Assembly: GCA_024195265.1 (NCBI GenBank)
Contig: JAJLRJ010000004.1
Coordinates: 340,625-404,624, forward strand
Origin: Dendrophyllia cribrosa
Lineage: Eukaryota > Cnidaria > Anthozoa > Scleractinia > Dendrophylliidae
Reading direction: 5' to 3'
DNA: 64,000 nt
The translations under genes were made by a program, and so were the position numbers. This document shows, one piece after another, positions 12,714 through 36,400 of this stretch. The notes under the pieces are model-generated. The model was not told the origin of the DNA, did not search any database, and saw only the letters and a program-made list of their open reading frames with translations. The number at the start of each line of letters is the position of its first letter. The first letter of the stretch is position 1.

Positions 12714-12827
12714 GTTTTCAAAAGCTTAAGTTCAATAGACAATAGCCTCATAGGGTCAAAAGGGACTTTTGATATAGTTTTCCATGAAATTAAATTTTAA
12801 TGAAAATAAAAGACGCAAGGCTATTAA

Positions 12828-13043
12828 CCTGCGATCAGACCGAACTTTAGCAGCACTCTTATCTAGTAAGTAAGCACATTGGCTGTCGCAAAAGATTCAA
12901 AAGCCGTTTACTTGATCAACTCAGTGGATACCAAATTTTACCGCTTTGGACGCAGAGCCACCGTTTCTTTGGAAACTATCTTCTTTATGTGATACGAACT
13001 GAATAGTTTAGGAATTGAAAAGGAAATACAGGCTGATCGCAGG
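12828..13043. mobile_element. TTAA MITE in AP2M1 3' UTR
   Basis: The ends begin CCTGCGATCAG in inverted orientation, flanked by TTAA at 12824-12827 and 13044-13047. It is 216 bp long with no ORF. Its near edge is 9 bp (target site) to 13 bp from the AP2M1 stop codon, so almost the whole proximal 3' UTR derives from the element. Confidence 0.75.
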
Positions 13044-13055
13044 TTAAAAGGTTGT

Positions 13056-22249
<9,194 letters not shown>

Positions 22250-22385
22250 CTAGCTGGAAAAGAAATCTACAGTACCAAACGTCAAGCTCCCAGTGACGGT
22301 AAAATAAATTTCAAAAGAGATCCTTTAGGAAAGAAATATCGTGGAACTTCGGAAGAACTGTTCCTAGAGTTTGCCCTCTCTCAGG

Positions 22386-22395
22386 CCGCCATTTT
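22386..22395 (-). promoter_or_regulatory. YY1-type site
   Basis: CCGCCATTTT on the plus strand reads AAAATGGCGG on the minus strand, the core YY1 consensus often found just downstream of transcription starts. It lies 152 bp upstream of the AP2M1 start codon and would sit in its core promoter or 5' UTR. Confidence 0.5.
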
Positions 22396-22421
22396 CCAGG
22401 AGAAGCGACACCCCGATTATA

Positions 22422-22431
22422 CCATATAAGG
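22422..22431. promoter_or_regulatory. CArG box 1 (SRF-type)
   Basis: CCATATAAGG fits CC(A/T)6GG perfectly. It lies in the middle of the divergent promoter, 19 bp from the second box, equal to nearly two helical turns. Confidence 0.55.
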
Positions 22432-22440
22432 AAACTCCTG

Positions 22441-22450
22441 CCATATTTGG
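22441..22450. promoter_or_regulatory. CArG box 2 (SRF-type)
   Basis: CCATATTTGG fits CC(A/T)6GG perfectly. It lies 105 bp before the NPHP4 ATG and about 207 bp before the AP2M1 ATG. Confidence 0.55.
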
Positions 22451-22554
22451 AGGAGCAATATAGAGCTCAGGCTACTATTTTTTCCGCATTCACGCGGTCT
22501 GTTTGGAAGCGAGGTCACAGTTCCTGAATTTTCAAATTGGCGCCATGGTTTGTC

Positions 22555-24982
22555 ATGGCGGACGGAGATGAGGAAGAAAACTGGCCGGAATTCTTCGAAA
22601 ATAATCGTCTTATCCCAGTCCATCGAAACAGAAGAAAGTCAGGATTACAATCAAAGCCTAACGTTCCTTTCCGTCTGTTGTTTAAGTCTGTGATCGGGAT
22701 TTCTCTTCCACCTCCTTTTGTGAGTACATAAGCTTAACTGTGTTTACATGCTTTGTTGCTAGCTTTTGATAGCATAATAAAGCTTTATAGTTTACCTACA
22801 GCTTTATTTATTTCACTGATGCAAGACGTGATTTTTAATTGTTGGTATATTACGGTACGACTACTACAGCTGGTTGAGGTGGGTGGGGGGGGGGGGGGGG
22901 GCACTTTATAGACAATGAAAACTAATCAGACACCCATTGCATAGCAGAATATAAGCTTATTTGATTGGTTCAAACAAAAGAAGTTAGAATCTTTTGTTTC
23001 CATTTTGCCAGTTGGTTTGTTTTTTTTGTTAAGTATTAAAGTGGTCCCGGTTATAATGAATAATTTTATGTCTTGTTATTCCTAGCCTTCTCAAATCTAA
23101 AGCTTGTTTAAAATTAAATGTACTAACTGTGGTCACAATACTATCGGTTGCATCTACTGTACATCTAAGCATGGCCACTCAACAAAAATTCAGGGCAGTT
23201 AAACTTTTAATGTTTGAAATTGGAACCCAATAATATTAAAACATGATTTTTCATCATGTAGCCATGCCTAGAATGCAACTGACAGTTAGCCATTTTACTG
23301 AGATAAGAAAGACATAAAATTTTATAATACTGCGAGACTGCCCTTTCCTGAGGTAAATTTACTGTGATTCAGATTTATGGATATGTAAAAAAAGACGCAA
23401 AATAAAAAAAGAGAGTTTCTTAAGGTGGCTCCATGTAGTTGTTTGGTGCCTGAGGCATGGGCATGAAAATGGTATGAGCAAACATTAAATGTTTGCTCAT
23501 ACATCTAAGCATCTAAGCAAATTTTTTTTTTTTGATGACGTCACGAAAATAAAGAGGTTTTATGGTATAAATGAACGTTTGTTGCATGCATTCCACACAG
23601 TAAATCTCTATAAAAATTGACAAAATGGTAGAATTTCCTTGGTTCTCAATCACAAAAAAAGATAATTTTTGTACATACAAAAACCCAATAAACGTAAAAA
23701 AACGCAAAGTGGTTAATTCGCTGAAAATTATGTACCAATTTTTTATGGCTTTGTTAGATCAGACTTACTGAATGTTTCTTCTGTGTCACCAAAAATCGTG
23801 AATATTTACTTCAAATGTGAGAAAATCCTTCCTCAGCACAAAAAAAAGTCAGAATCATGTCACGGCTGTAGGGTGTTGTACTCAGCGCTCTTTATTTTCT
23901 ATGTACATGTATTTATCTCTCATAATGTTTAAGTGCCTTTGAAATGAAATTTTCGATTCGTTTCTTATACTAAAAAAATTGAAGTCCATGTTCTGCTGAT
24001 TCATAATTTTCCAATTTAAGTTATGGTCAAGCAACGAAAAGTATTTTTTTGGACATCCAAAGTTGGTCAAAAATGAACTTTTCGTGTCCTGGGCCTGGAA
24101 CTAAAAACAAACATAGAAATGCACCATCACTGCAACAAACCATTGAGAATAGCCGGATCTGGGTTTTCAGACCTAGATCAGTATTAGTACTTGAAGTGAA
24201 ACAAAAGAAACGGCAAACTGATCCTTACGGCAGAAAAACAAGCAGAAGCAAATAACATGGTGATGTCATCAGTTGTGCAAAAATGAGTTGTTGCTTTCAG
24301 AGTCGCTTCAGTATTTCTTGTAAACAAACCACTTTTTTTAGCTATAATCTTAGCAGTTTTGCTTAGTTGGAAATGTCCTCCGACAATGAATTTTGACTAC
24401 CATATTGACTACGAAGGTCTGCACAACTGTTGACATCACAAGTCCAAATTTACATATTTTGGCCGCACGCTGGTTGTCCCATATTTTTCGCTCAAATAGG
24501 CCAACTGAGGTAAGAAAAAAAATAGATTGCGCACTTGACCATAACTTAAATTGGAAAATTATGAATCAGTGGAACATGGACTTCAATTTTTTAGTATAAA
24601 AAATGGGTCGAAAAATTTCATTTCTTAGGCACTTTAACCACAGTACATTTAAGCTGCAGCTCTCTTTCAATAGACATCTCATCAATATTATTTATTTAAG
24701 GTACAGTACATGCAAGAAAGCTCTTTGTCAATAGACATGATTGATTATTTTTTAGGATGTTAAATCCAAGGATGTAGAATTTCAGTTACGACTGACATTG
24801 TATGATGCTGCTAATAAATGCTTCTTTGGAAGCACATGGCTAGGACCTTATTTTCCAAGCAGTGCACAAGAAAATGGCAGGCATCGTGTCATCTGTGATG
24901 AGGTAAAACACATGTACTGTACATGATCTAATTAATACTTGGGCAAAGGAATTTTTTTTTCATCATCATCATCATCATCACC

Positions 24983-25032
<50 letters not shown>

Positions 25033-28000
25033 CGTCATCATTAGTATGAGCATCAGGGAATGTATGCATCATACGCCACCTTTCGGGTTTCACCCTACAT
25101 GTATAAAACAGATGAAAAGATGTCAAGTTCTTTCTGCTGATCTTCTTCAGGATATGTTTAGTCTCAATCATGTTTTTCTTCTTCTGGTGTTTTGGTGTTT
25201 GGCATAAACTACTTTTAGCAACATTATCACTGTTGTCGCTGTGTGTAAATTAGAATAATTGCAGTGTTAATTAAATTTTATACAATAACTGAAATTCTAT
25301 GTGCATTTTAATTGGTCATTACCTATGACCAGAAACCCATAAGTGGGTTGAAACGTGCAACTGTCCCTTGTACGCTTCAAAACAAGCTTCCGATTATTCA
25401 ATTTGCTGAGAAGTTGTTACACCCATATTTGGAAAATCAAGATAAAATATTAACTAATCAATTCGCTAGAACAACTTGCTTCCAATCTCCCTGGACAGAG
25501 GGGTTTCCAAATATGGTACTAAGCAAAAAATGAATATTCGGAAGCTGTGAATGCGTGTTACATGTTTCAACCCACTTATGGGTTTCTGCTATGACCTATT
25601 GGGAGGGGGACGAATGCAAATTAGATGATTGGATTGTCATTCAGACAAAATTTTAATAATAATTATTATAATTGTATAAAATAAATAGACTCCTTTTTGC
25701 TGTGTCTCTGTTCAGTAATAGATCATATAAGAAACAAAATGTAATATAAGAAAATCAGTGACCCACTTAATATGTTTCACATGAGTTGTTAGCCTGGAAA
25801 TTAGTTAAATATTTTCTTGTATTATTTTCCTCCAAAAGGCTGTGTATTTCTACTCCTCTCTGCATGACATCACTTGTGTTGGGGTGGTCGAGGTTACTGG
25901 TGAAGGTGAGAATTTATCGTTAAAAATGTTTACGTAGTCAGTTTAGAATTCTATACACAGGCACCTTCAAAGCGTGAAAACATAAGGTAATGTTTGTACA
26001 TGTCTGGGACCACAGCTGTATCTTTGTGCTAAGGTGGACAGTTACTGTAGCTTTGTGTTAGGGTTAGGGTTAGCTGACCTAGATTGAATATTGGGTAAAC
26101 ATTAAAACGGTATTGAATACTGATTCAACCTGAGAACGGATATAACCTGCAACATATACTTAGGGGCTATACACATGAAACCGGAATGAGTTTCATTCCG
26201 GAATGAGTTTCGTTCCAAAATGAAGTACGTACTGTATTCACATGACAAAATCAACCGGCTCAGCTTAAGGCGTTCTCGCTTGCGTGTTTTTCGCGCCAGA
26301 TCAGAAAACAAAGATGGCGCAAGTTTCACGCAACGATACGCGTGCGCCACTCGCCCCAGACTACAAGGTTTGCAGTTTTCATTTTGAAACGAAGTTCGTT
26401 TTCAGTTTACATGATACCAGAATGAAATGTCATACCTGAACGAGAATTTCATTCGGATTGAAAACCGGAGTGAACTCATTCCGGAATGACCTGTACGGGA
26501 ACAAAATTTCGTCTCGGTATCATGTAAACAGATACAGAGAAATATATGGAGATGGAATGAACTTGTTCCAGAATGAAAGTCATTCCGGTATCACGTGAAT
26601 AGCCCCTTAGTAGAAGTGCCCATTTACAAGAGGCAAGGCTGTTGTGTAATAGATATTAATATGTACTGTATGAGAGACAGAACTGTACAGATGTTTAAAT
26701 GATGTCTAGCCGCAGGCAAGCCGTTGTAAATATTCATATTGACAGTTGCTGTAATTATTTTATCTTTTAACTCATAAAAGAACAATATAGCGATGTAACT
26801 TATTAGCATTTCTATTAGTATTCTGTATCAATGATACAGTGTACATGTACCTGTCCTGTATCAGGACTTATAACCTTCATTAATCTTTTCCTTTTCCCTC
26901 TTTATTTTCCTTATGAATCCTTTTATTAATAACCTTACAGAAAGTCAATATAAAAAAGTTATAAGTAACCCAGGATTTAAAATGTTATGTCAGTTGAAAG
27001 TGTCCCAGCAAAACCTTAGGCACCCAATTACAGTGTATGTCTGTTCCTTTGGTCCCAAGGGTTACTGATTGTATAATGTTACGAATACCGGTAGGTATTT
27101 CTTATTAAATCTTTTGTATCTTTCATTAATTTCACCAGTAAATAATCAGATTTTTGGATGTGGCTGGACCATAATCAGAATTTTTGACAGAGTCTCTGAT
27201 TTATCTGAGACCCATGCACATCAATCTGCACCAAAAAGGTATTTGAAAAGTTACGGGAAGGGGGTATTTTTGATATCATCTTTGAAAACATCCACATATT
27301 TATTTCTACATGTACTTACAGTGTATCAGTAAACATGGAGCCAGCCTGTATGCTGAGGCTGGGGTGTCAATTGCAAATCCCAGCCAATTTTTTTTATATT
27401 GATTAGAAAAGACCCTTATTTGCATATACTTTCAACACACATTTACATATGCAACTACACAAAACTAGTTTCGTCAAAAGACCTCGCCAGTTGGAAGCCA
27501 TATTTGTTTGAATATGAAACGACTTCATGTAGCAATGCATGAAAACTAATCCCCGTAACCAGGTAACTAAAAATGAAACAAAATAACACAACAAAATAAT
27601 GTAACGCAATAACAAAGTATACAACAATATAGTAAACATTTCGCAATTGTTACATGGAGTCACGCTGTCTGTAGCTTTAGTTTAGGAGTATCTGTTCTCT
27701 ACTCCGTGATAACAGTCCTTGGGATGCGGGCATAATTCCATTCACTTTTGGAGTTGATTAGTTCACTTTCCTTAACCTTATTGAACAAGACCGCCTCTGT
27801 GATTTGCCTCAACATCGCATCGTCACAAAATGTTCCTGTAACATTCATGGTGAATTCCGGAATATCACCTCCATGTTTATCACATGAATGTGAACTCGTT
27901 TCATATTCAAACATATATGGCTACCAACTGACGAGGTCTTTTGACGAAACTAGTTTTGTGTAGTCGCATATGTAAATGTGTGTTGAAAGTATATGCAAAT

Positions 28001-30283
28001 AAGGGTCTTTTCTTATCAATATGATGTTGAGTAACACTTTCTTGGCTTCGGCAAACAAAATTTCACATTAATTTTTTTTATGTGGCTGAATATATTTTTT
28101 TTCTTCAGGAATGAATTGCTCAGCTGTCAGCATTGTTTTCATATTGACAATGTTTGTAAATACAGATAATGTTGAAAATTTTGCCAAACTCAGCCTCTAG
28201 AATCTAACTTTTGCTGTTGGTTTGTTCATATAGAGAAGGACATAGGCGGCCTGTTGATAACCCGCCTGAGTTTGTTACTATTTACTGTAATATAATTTTA
28301 GTTACTTAGCTGCATAATTTAAATTATCATGGATAGACTAATTAAAAAAAAAGATGGGGTCATAACATGAGGTTTCACTGACTTGTTAAGGTTTGCAATT
28401 AAAAAAAAACAGAAATGATATCATTACTTAATATTTTCTGAGACTGCTAGCCAGTAATAAATCTTTGTTTTAAATGTGCTTCCTTAATGCAAACTGTATT
28501 GTGTGTCTTTGTTGTTTTGTAATGTCAGCATTCCTTTGTACTATGGCTCTCCTGCTGGTCTGGTCAATATATCAGAAACTATTGAAGGTAAATAAAAGAA
28601 TGCCTTTTTTTTTTTCATTTATTAATAAATGGTTACACTTTAGGATTTCATCCACTGACTCAGAAATTAGAACCACTTTGTACAGCATAATAAACAGGAA
28701 CATACTTATCTAGCTAATTAATTTGAATGGTCAGACACACAGCTGGTAGTAATGAAAGGGATGATTTGGTTTTCTTATTCTATCTTCATGCAGAATCAAC
28801 CAGTTTGCTTGCAGTAGAGGCATGCAGCTTAAGTTATGTCCTTCAAATCCATGCACCCTTGGAGAAAGTGTTTCATCTGATTCCTGAAAATGCCATTATG
28901 AGTGGTGATGATTTTGTGCCTGGCATTTTAGAACCACAACCTGACGGTGTGTTGAGCCAAAATTAACCAGTGCCAGATATCGTGAGAAAAAGTATTGCTA
29001 GTAATAATTTATTTAAATTTGACCTTTAAGGCATAATTTTGTGATCAAATTTGCTGTTGATTTCATGGCAGTCATGATCATCATTCATTTGAAACGATGA
29101 TTTGCCAAATGAATAATTATATTTATTCAGCAATTCAGACATACTGTAAGTGTCAAATACATATTCCTCTCCAATTATTATTCAAGCATAATCTGTTTAA
29201 TATTGCTACAGGTACATATTATGAGCATATAGAATTGCCTTGAGTACATCCATTGGTATGTTGATGGCTGCAAAATTATCACAATTTCAGTTTTTTTTAG
29301 CACTTCAATAAAGTTCATTATAATTATAAACAGTAACTGTTATTCATTATTTGGAAGTTATTATATTGAGCTGTAAAGATTGTTAAATTTTCTTTTGCTT
29401 TGAACATGAACCAATACATGTACAAGTTGATGTAAAACATATTGTTTATAAGAGTTTTTTGTTTCTTTGCCAGGCTCTGGTATAGTTGACATTTTGAAGA
29501 AACCCAGGCTGGCCAAAACTACTCCAAGCTTTGTTAATAAGGTAGACAATTGCACATTATAGCTGGATTTAATAGCCTTTCCCATAAATTATCATGCTTT
29601 TTATTGATTACAATATTGATTTTATTGATTACAATTAATTTAGCAATTTTGATATAATTTCTCATTAATTTGTGATCAAGAAGCATAAAGAACACGGGAC
29701 CAGTTTTGACGGAATTACATTGTATTTTGTATTTCATGTAGGCCGGCCACTATTATAATGATTATTGCTTTCCTAGTAGATCTAAAAGTTGAAGGGAAAT
29801 TTAACCCATTGACTCCTAGACATTTAGCAGAAAACAGCAATTGAAAGCCACTAATGTTGTTTTCTGACTGTTGTGGTGGCAAATTGCAGGCAAACTATCA
29901 AAAATGTTGTTTGCATGCAACATGAAAACTAAGCTTCCTTTCCTTTAACTGCATGAGTTAGTTACGAAAGACATATTTTATCATAAAAAGCGATGACGTC
30001 ACAACTGGTAGAAGAACCGTGGTTCCACCACGTGCAGTTTTGGGCGTTTGAGGTGTCAATGGGTAAAATGAGTATTTTTATCTTTTTGTAGTTGAGCATA
30101 GCTTTGTATCCATCAGTTGAGGAGTTTGAGGAAGAATTACGTGAAATACTTAACCACGACAGGCTCCATAAGGTATTGATTCCTGTTGTTTCTTTTTATG
30201 CTGAACGTTAAAATAAGCCACCATAATCAATAAACATTAATCTGCTGTAATTTTAAGATTAATTAACAACTGCATCGCTAAAA

Positions 30284-30316
<33 letters not shown>

Positions 30317-33300
30317 TCACTATTGGCAGCCAACTCCTAGATGAAGACTGCTCCTATGGCTGGCAAATCCTGGCAACCCAGCCATGAGCCCCCACTAAGT
30401 AAGAGGGACAGGCACCCGTCACACTGTCGAGACAGTGGAAAGACCGAGGGAAGGGGTGGGAGAAGAACTGCCTGGGCGATGAGCTGCCACGCTAAAGTAA
30501 TGGTAAAACGCTAGAAGAAACGCCTCCTGTACACCACGCTACAATCCACAAGCACGTGGAGTTCGACACATGCGCATATGTGCCAACACCGCTGACTACC
30601 AGGGGACGCAAGCGCTCTTTGTTGTTAACTCCGTTAAATTGCATTTAACTGCATTTAAAAGTTAAAGGACTCTACTGTGAAATCTTCATGTGACTTGCAG
30701 AGATATAATGATCTCTTGATTTTAAAAGCACTTGTCAGACATAACAGATTGTTGGATTGTTGGATTGTTTTCTGAAAGACTAGATCTTTCATCACAATCT
30801 TTATGAAATCCACTCTGGATCAGTTTTCAGTCATATATTATATTTACTGTATGTAGAATCTCTTGTTCTCTTGTTTGTATTTTGTTAATGACCATCTTCT
30901 GTCAGTGACCACCTTTCTTTTATTATCCAGAGGATGTTCTTCACACCCATTAACATTGGTGTTTTTAATCTTCCAGAACAATATAATTCCTGATGATGGC
31001 CTCCAGATTTCAATTGTTGAGAGAAGACTCAAGGTTTGTTTGTAACCTACTTCTACCAACCATACAGACTGCAATCATATGTAATATTAAATATTTAGTG
31101 TTGTATATGTTGTGAATTAAATTTATTTTTTGGATTGAGAATTTCTGATTTGAAATTTTCAAACCAAAGCAAAAATTAAACCACAACATATATCTTTTTA
31201 TAAGCTGAGCATGAGTTCACACAAAACTATTTATTAAGTGATCATGGAATTGTAAAAGAATTGACTGTCGGAGTCCTTGATTAAATCACTGGACAAAAAG
31301 TTGCCTTTAATCTCCTTTGATACAAAGTTACGTGACACAGGCATCAAAATAATGTGATCAAAGGTTTTATAGCACTTTTGACTTTGCTTTTGATACACAT
31401 TTAATGCATGTCAAAAGCACACATTTGATTAAAGTCACAGGCAAATCAAAGATACCTTTGTACAAGTCAAAGCAATTTTTGACAGCACCTTTACTTTACC
31501 TTTTTTTTTTTTATTTTTATTTTTTTTTATTTTATTTTTTTTTATTTTATTACTTACAAAAACACTTACACTACTTACAATACTAATATTATACTTACAT
31601 TTACATTTACATTGCATTACATTACACTGTTTATACTTACACTATTAATACAAACACTATTTACAATACATATAATACAATACACAACAAACTACAACAC
31701 ACTACTTAAACTATACTACCTATAAAGTGATACTTACACTATTTACAATACGGTACTAGAAACGACTAAAAGAAATACGAAACTACTTACAATACGATTT
31801 TACTAACGAAACGATACTTATGATACTAAGAACAATACTACTGCTGCGATACTATACGGATACGAATACTTATTACAAATAGATAAATTTAATAAAGTTA
31901 CTTACAAATGTATAGTAACGATATTTGTATTTACACAGCTAGTTTCAAGTAGTTAATTGTTTAAAAAATTAGACCATTTTTTAGTAAAAGAAGGTAGTTT
32001 ATTTGTCATAATCGCAATGTATTTTTCTAATTCAATTTTTTCGTTAACGAGGGTTATAAAATCTGTGAAACGGGGTCTTTTGTCATCTTGTACTGCGTTA
32101 ATGTAAAGAAAATATTTTCCAATTATGATCAAGTGATTTAGGGTTAAACCGGACTTTACTTTACCTTTAATAAGCATCAAAAGTGTACTACATGTACCTC
32201 TGACTTAATTCAAAGACGACCTTTGCCACCTTTGACACCGTGTCAAAGATCTGGTAAAAACGGTCTTTGCCACCTTTGATGTATGTGAAAGGCATGTGGT
32301 AAAGGCGATTTTTAATTCTGTTTATGCAACCTTGTTTATATAGTTTGATGTATTTATGTTTTGTTACTGCACAGGTGTCAGTGCATAATGGCTGGAAGTT
32401 TGTAAGTGAACCTCACATAGTTTACCTGGAGCCTGAATATGAAGGAGGAGGGAAATCAGGGAAAAAATCACCTGCATCACAAACATCTTTACGAGGTAGA
32501 TAAACCCTTCCCAAGAGTGCCAACATTAAAAATTCAAGGGAAATAACAAATCTCATTTTGTAAAATATTGAAAAACAAATAGTACCATACTAAAGTAGTG
32601 CCAAAAAGGTTTCATTATTTTGAAGGATCACACCATAGGATTTTGTTAACAGACTCAAAAGTGAGAACAACAATACATGTCTTCATAATTGACTCTGGGA
32701 GTGAAAGTTAATTCAGAGTTTTTAATTGTTTGCATGTTACATTGTATATGTATGTGCAGTAGAGTTCGAATATAATAATTTTTTTTTCAGGTAAAATTCT
32801 TTCTTTGGTTCTTCGAAGTCGACTGGAGCTCAAGGAACTTGTGTATCATCCTCTTTTTGCTATTGTATTTGAACTGGAATATGTCATGTCTGAACCATTT
32901 GCTCAACCCTTGATTGAGACCAAACGCAAAAAGGTCAGTAGAGGAAGTAGATAACTATAAAATGTTAGGGAGCAGCACACACTCAACAAAGAATAGGGTG
33001 ACGAGGGAAGCCATCATTAAAATTAAATACTCCCAGATTTTAATATTGATTGGTAAAATAAAAGTTAAGCACTTTTGTAACACTGGAAACAATCCATTGC
33101 ACAAAAATGTTAACCAAAATTAAGTTTGTTCATTGATCATCTGGCTTTTCCCACTTTGTTTATCTTTGTTATCACCCGTCCTTACATGGCAGCCAAATGC
33201 AGTTGACTTAAAACCAAACTGTAACATTATTATAATCCTTATTATTTATTTATTTCTATCAGCCGTCCTTATCTGGCAGTCTAATGCGGTCTCAAAACCA

Positions 33301-33454
33301 AACTGTAACATTACGATGGGCTTTGTGGCTTCCATTTGATGGTGGAGGTCAAAGTGAGAGAGAGACGACACTTGAACTCACTGGAGGCTGTCAAGGATTC
33401 CCCAGTAACAGGCTTGTGTACACTAAAAACCCACCACTGCCATCTGACAAAAAG
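22555..33454 (+). CDS. NPHP4: NPHP4 exons 1-12 (residues 1-451)
   Basis: Exons: 22555-22719, 24756-24902, 25839-25905, 27139-27238, 28529-28587, 28794-28946, 29474-29541, 30092-30172, 30977-31033, 32375-32495, 32791-32933, 33263-33454. All introns use GT-AG. Exons 2-4 hold the N-terminal C2-like region (ending near [11 protein letters not shown]). Exon 5 gives LYYGSPAGL, matching the human YHGTPRALL position. Exons 8-10 encode [18 protein letters not shown] and VSVHNGW. Exon 11 gives [13 protein letters not shown], and exon 12 [10 protein letters not shown]. Exon 12 has a decayed duplicate in the preceding intron. Confidence 0.93.
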
Positions 33455-36400
33455 GTATAATTCTGAATAAATTGTTTAATAAATACTGTAACTAACACAT
33501 GTGAACTTTTAACATACCTTTATATTACTTTTACATCTAGAGACCTTTCACATCTAGAGATGTGGCTTCAAATTTTTTAATCTGCAGACAAAATATATAC
33601 ACTGTAAAATTGTATGGCACATTGTTGGGGTGGGGTGAGGGCAGGGTTAGGAGGGCCAGGTAAGCGGAAGAAGAGTTTCTGAAAGGTTGGAAGAGTAAGA
33701 GATTTTTTGATTTATTGCAAAAATCTTCTTCAAAGGCCCTGAGGAAAGGTTTTTGTAATAAAACATACCTGTATATATTAGCATGATAATTTTCCAGTCC
33801 TATAGATGAATATTTTTTTTGCAAATTGCCACAGGGAAGAAAGAGTACACTGTCAGAGTATAAATCGGCACTCTCAAACCCCACGGAATCAACGAACGCT
33901 TTTCATTCAACTAATTTACATTTGTTTTTCACGTCACCAAATTTCCACCAATAGCGTAGCTCCACCGCTTACTATATAAAACCACACACTACCCACAATT
34001 CCTTGATTCGCTCCGACGAAGGGCTAGCGCTCGAAACGTCAGCTATTTGAATCTTTTTACGGTGGTCAATTTACCTTATTGACTCAGTCGATAAAACTAA
34101 ATTGTCGTGTTTCATTCCCCCACCGACATAGCACCACAGTTTCTCTAGAAACTAACCCCATTCATATAAATCTAAGGGCCAACAGCATAACTGACCTATA
34201 TGGAATTTAAGGCCTTTAATATTTTTTCTCGCTCAGATTTGTCCATTTTTGGCATGTGAACTAGAAATTAGTTGCAAAACATTGTTCATAATTTTTTTCT
34301 GTTGTTTTCTTTTTCCATCGTTTTCGAGAAATTCCGTATGCAAAAAAAATCAAAGGCTCCTATTGTAACACAATATTGCGGTAAGCTTCTGTTTTCACAC
34401 TCTGACACGTTTCGATATTTTTTTAAAATTAAATGTAAGGATTTTTGATGAATGCAAAAAAAAGTAAATCACTTTCACAATGTCCAGTTCGAGAAAAAAA
34501 AAAGGATACTGAGCGTGATTCGAACCCAGAGCCATCCGAGTGCAAATCCCGGACCCAACCCACTAGACCATCGAGGAACACATGCTCAGTTCAGACTAAG
34601 TTTTATTATTTAAAGGAAGATATGCATCAAAACGTGTATATCGATTTGAAAATCCTTTTAGATCGATTTTAATGTTGCATTAAAGACTCCAAATGCGAAA
34701 CATCTTTCAGCCGGCCAACAAGAACTCACTTTGAGCTGCCCAAAGCTGTATTTCAAGTGCCCGACCATGCACAGCAGACCCATCTGCCACTCTCGCAAAG
34801 CACGTCGGGAAATCCTATGGCAAAACCAAAATGGAGTTCCCGCCCAAAAATTACAACAAAATACTACAAGTCTGAAAGCACTTCGGATATTGGGCATTTC
34901 GACCACGGCACGGGATGGGAAATGGCCCACAACTCTCAGCGGTGCCCCTTTTCTGATCCGAAGTGATTCTAGACTTTCCCGCCGGCTCGTCTTGTCCACC
35001 AAGGTCCATTTTTCAGCACGAACGCTAAATGGTGCTTTAGACACAAGGTGCGACAAGAAATATGACTTGTTTCTTTGAGAGGTGCTAGAGACTTAAGGAT
35101 TTCTGGACTTAATGATGTCTTTCAATCACTGGACAGGCCTTATGTACGTTGGCTTACCGGTATACACATGCTACAGAGGTGATGTATTACCGTTGTGAGC
35201 TCACGATAGATAAGCGAGCCAGGTGTGCATAAATAACGGCATTTTCATTCAGGTTGTTGGCACTGGTCAGAAGTATTGCAGTCGTGTATTCTCACGGCCA
35301 AACTGCTTTAAAATGGCTTCGAAATTGCGCTCTGAATGTACAGTCAAAGCACTGGAGGGCCAGAACTCTGCTTTTTTCAGGTGAAATTAGTCAAATTCCT
35401 TAGGGTTAGTGCAAATTCGGCAAGGGTTTGTGATATTATTTGCTGTACAATAAAATGAGGCAAATCTGAGCGAGAAAAAATATAAAAACGTCTTAAATTC
35501 TATATAGGTTGGTTATGCTCTCGGCCCTTCAATTCCCCTCCCCCACCGCCCTCCTCTCCAATAGAGTATTAAATCCTGTCATGCATTTTCTATTTTAGAC
35601 ACCCAAGTCAGGTGGAACACTTAAGTTCCTCTTCACTCAGCAGCGCAGGAGAACAAGCAGTATTCGTTCCTCTACTCAGGGCTCACAGATGTTGATGGTG
35701 CCCACATCACCCAGTCTGCCATCTCCTGGACCGTTTGATATGACAGGTGGGAGTTCTGTTGGTAATATGATGGATGGTGGACGACAGGCAATGCCGCTAA
35801 CACCTGGAATGGCAAGCAAGCCACCACTTCCACCAGGAAATAGGTACATTGTTATTAATCATGCGCGTAGCGACATGATTTATAAAATGGTCCCCGTTTT
35901 TTTTTTGTTATTATTATTATTATTTAATTTTTTTTTTGTCACGATTTTGCATGCAAATTTATGCACGCATATTTTAAATTGTGCACTTCCGGTTCATAGC
36001 TTTGCCATTTACACTTCCTGTTTAGTGACTTCCAGCTACTCTCACTTCCTGTAAAACAGCGTTACTGAAGTGTCACGACAGCGTCTCCTACAACCCTACT
36101 TACATTTGCTAATGTTCACGTTAGGTATATCACTGGCTTCATTGTGGTACAGTCTTCATTTACAAAACATTCAATAGTAAACAACATGGTTTGCAGGAAT
36201 GATGACTGAATGAAAGGAGTAACTCTTCTCCATATCGGACATCTTCTTATCATGTTTAAAGTATATCATAAAACTTTCTTATGCATGCGCATGAGTATAG
36301 GCTGCTTGGAGCCTCTTGTTAAATTATGGCTGGATTGAAGAAAGGAACATCACAGTTATGTACTACGCAGTTTAAACCATTACCATGATGGGTTTTCTAA

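Noticed and set aside
23419..24700. Second copy of the autonomous transposon, since TTAAGGTGGCT occurs at 23419
   Set aside because: Only 11 bp are shared with the terminus at 716, the following bases differ and I found no matching right end.
24932..25171. Minus-strand ORF with poly-tyrosine and poly-aspartate
   Set aside because: It is a product of the CAT/AAT microsatellite.
26057..26073. TTAGGG repeats as an interstitial telomere
   Set aside because: Only about two and a half units, lying within a dispersed repeat also seen at 38345; too short to be telomeric.
34505..34582. A functional tRNA gene
   Set aside because: Box A and B look right but the acceptor and T stems pair poorly and position 37 is a pyrimidine, so it is a pseudo-tRNA or SINE head.
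34658..35056. 132-codon minus-strand ORF as a host gene
   Set aside because: It lies wholly inside an inverted-repeat element within an NPHP4 intron, overlaps open frames on the other strand and has no domain I recognise.
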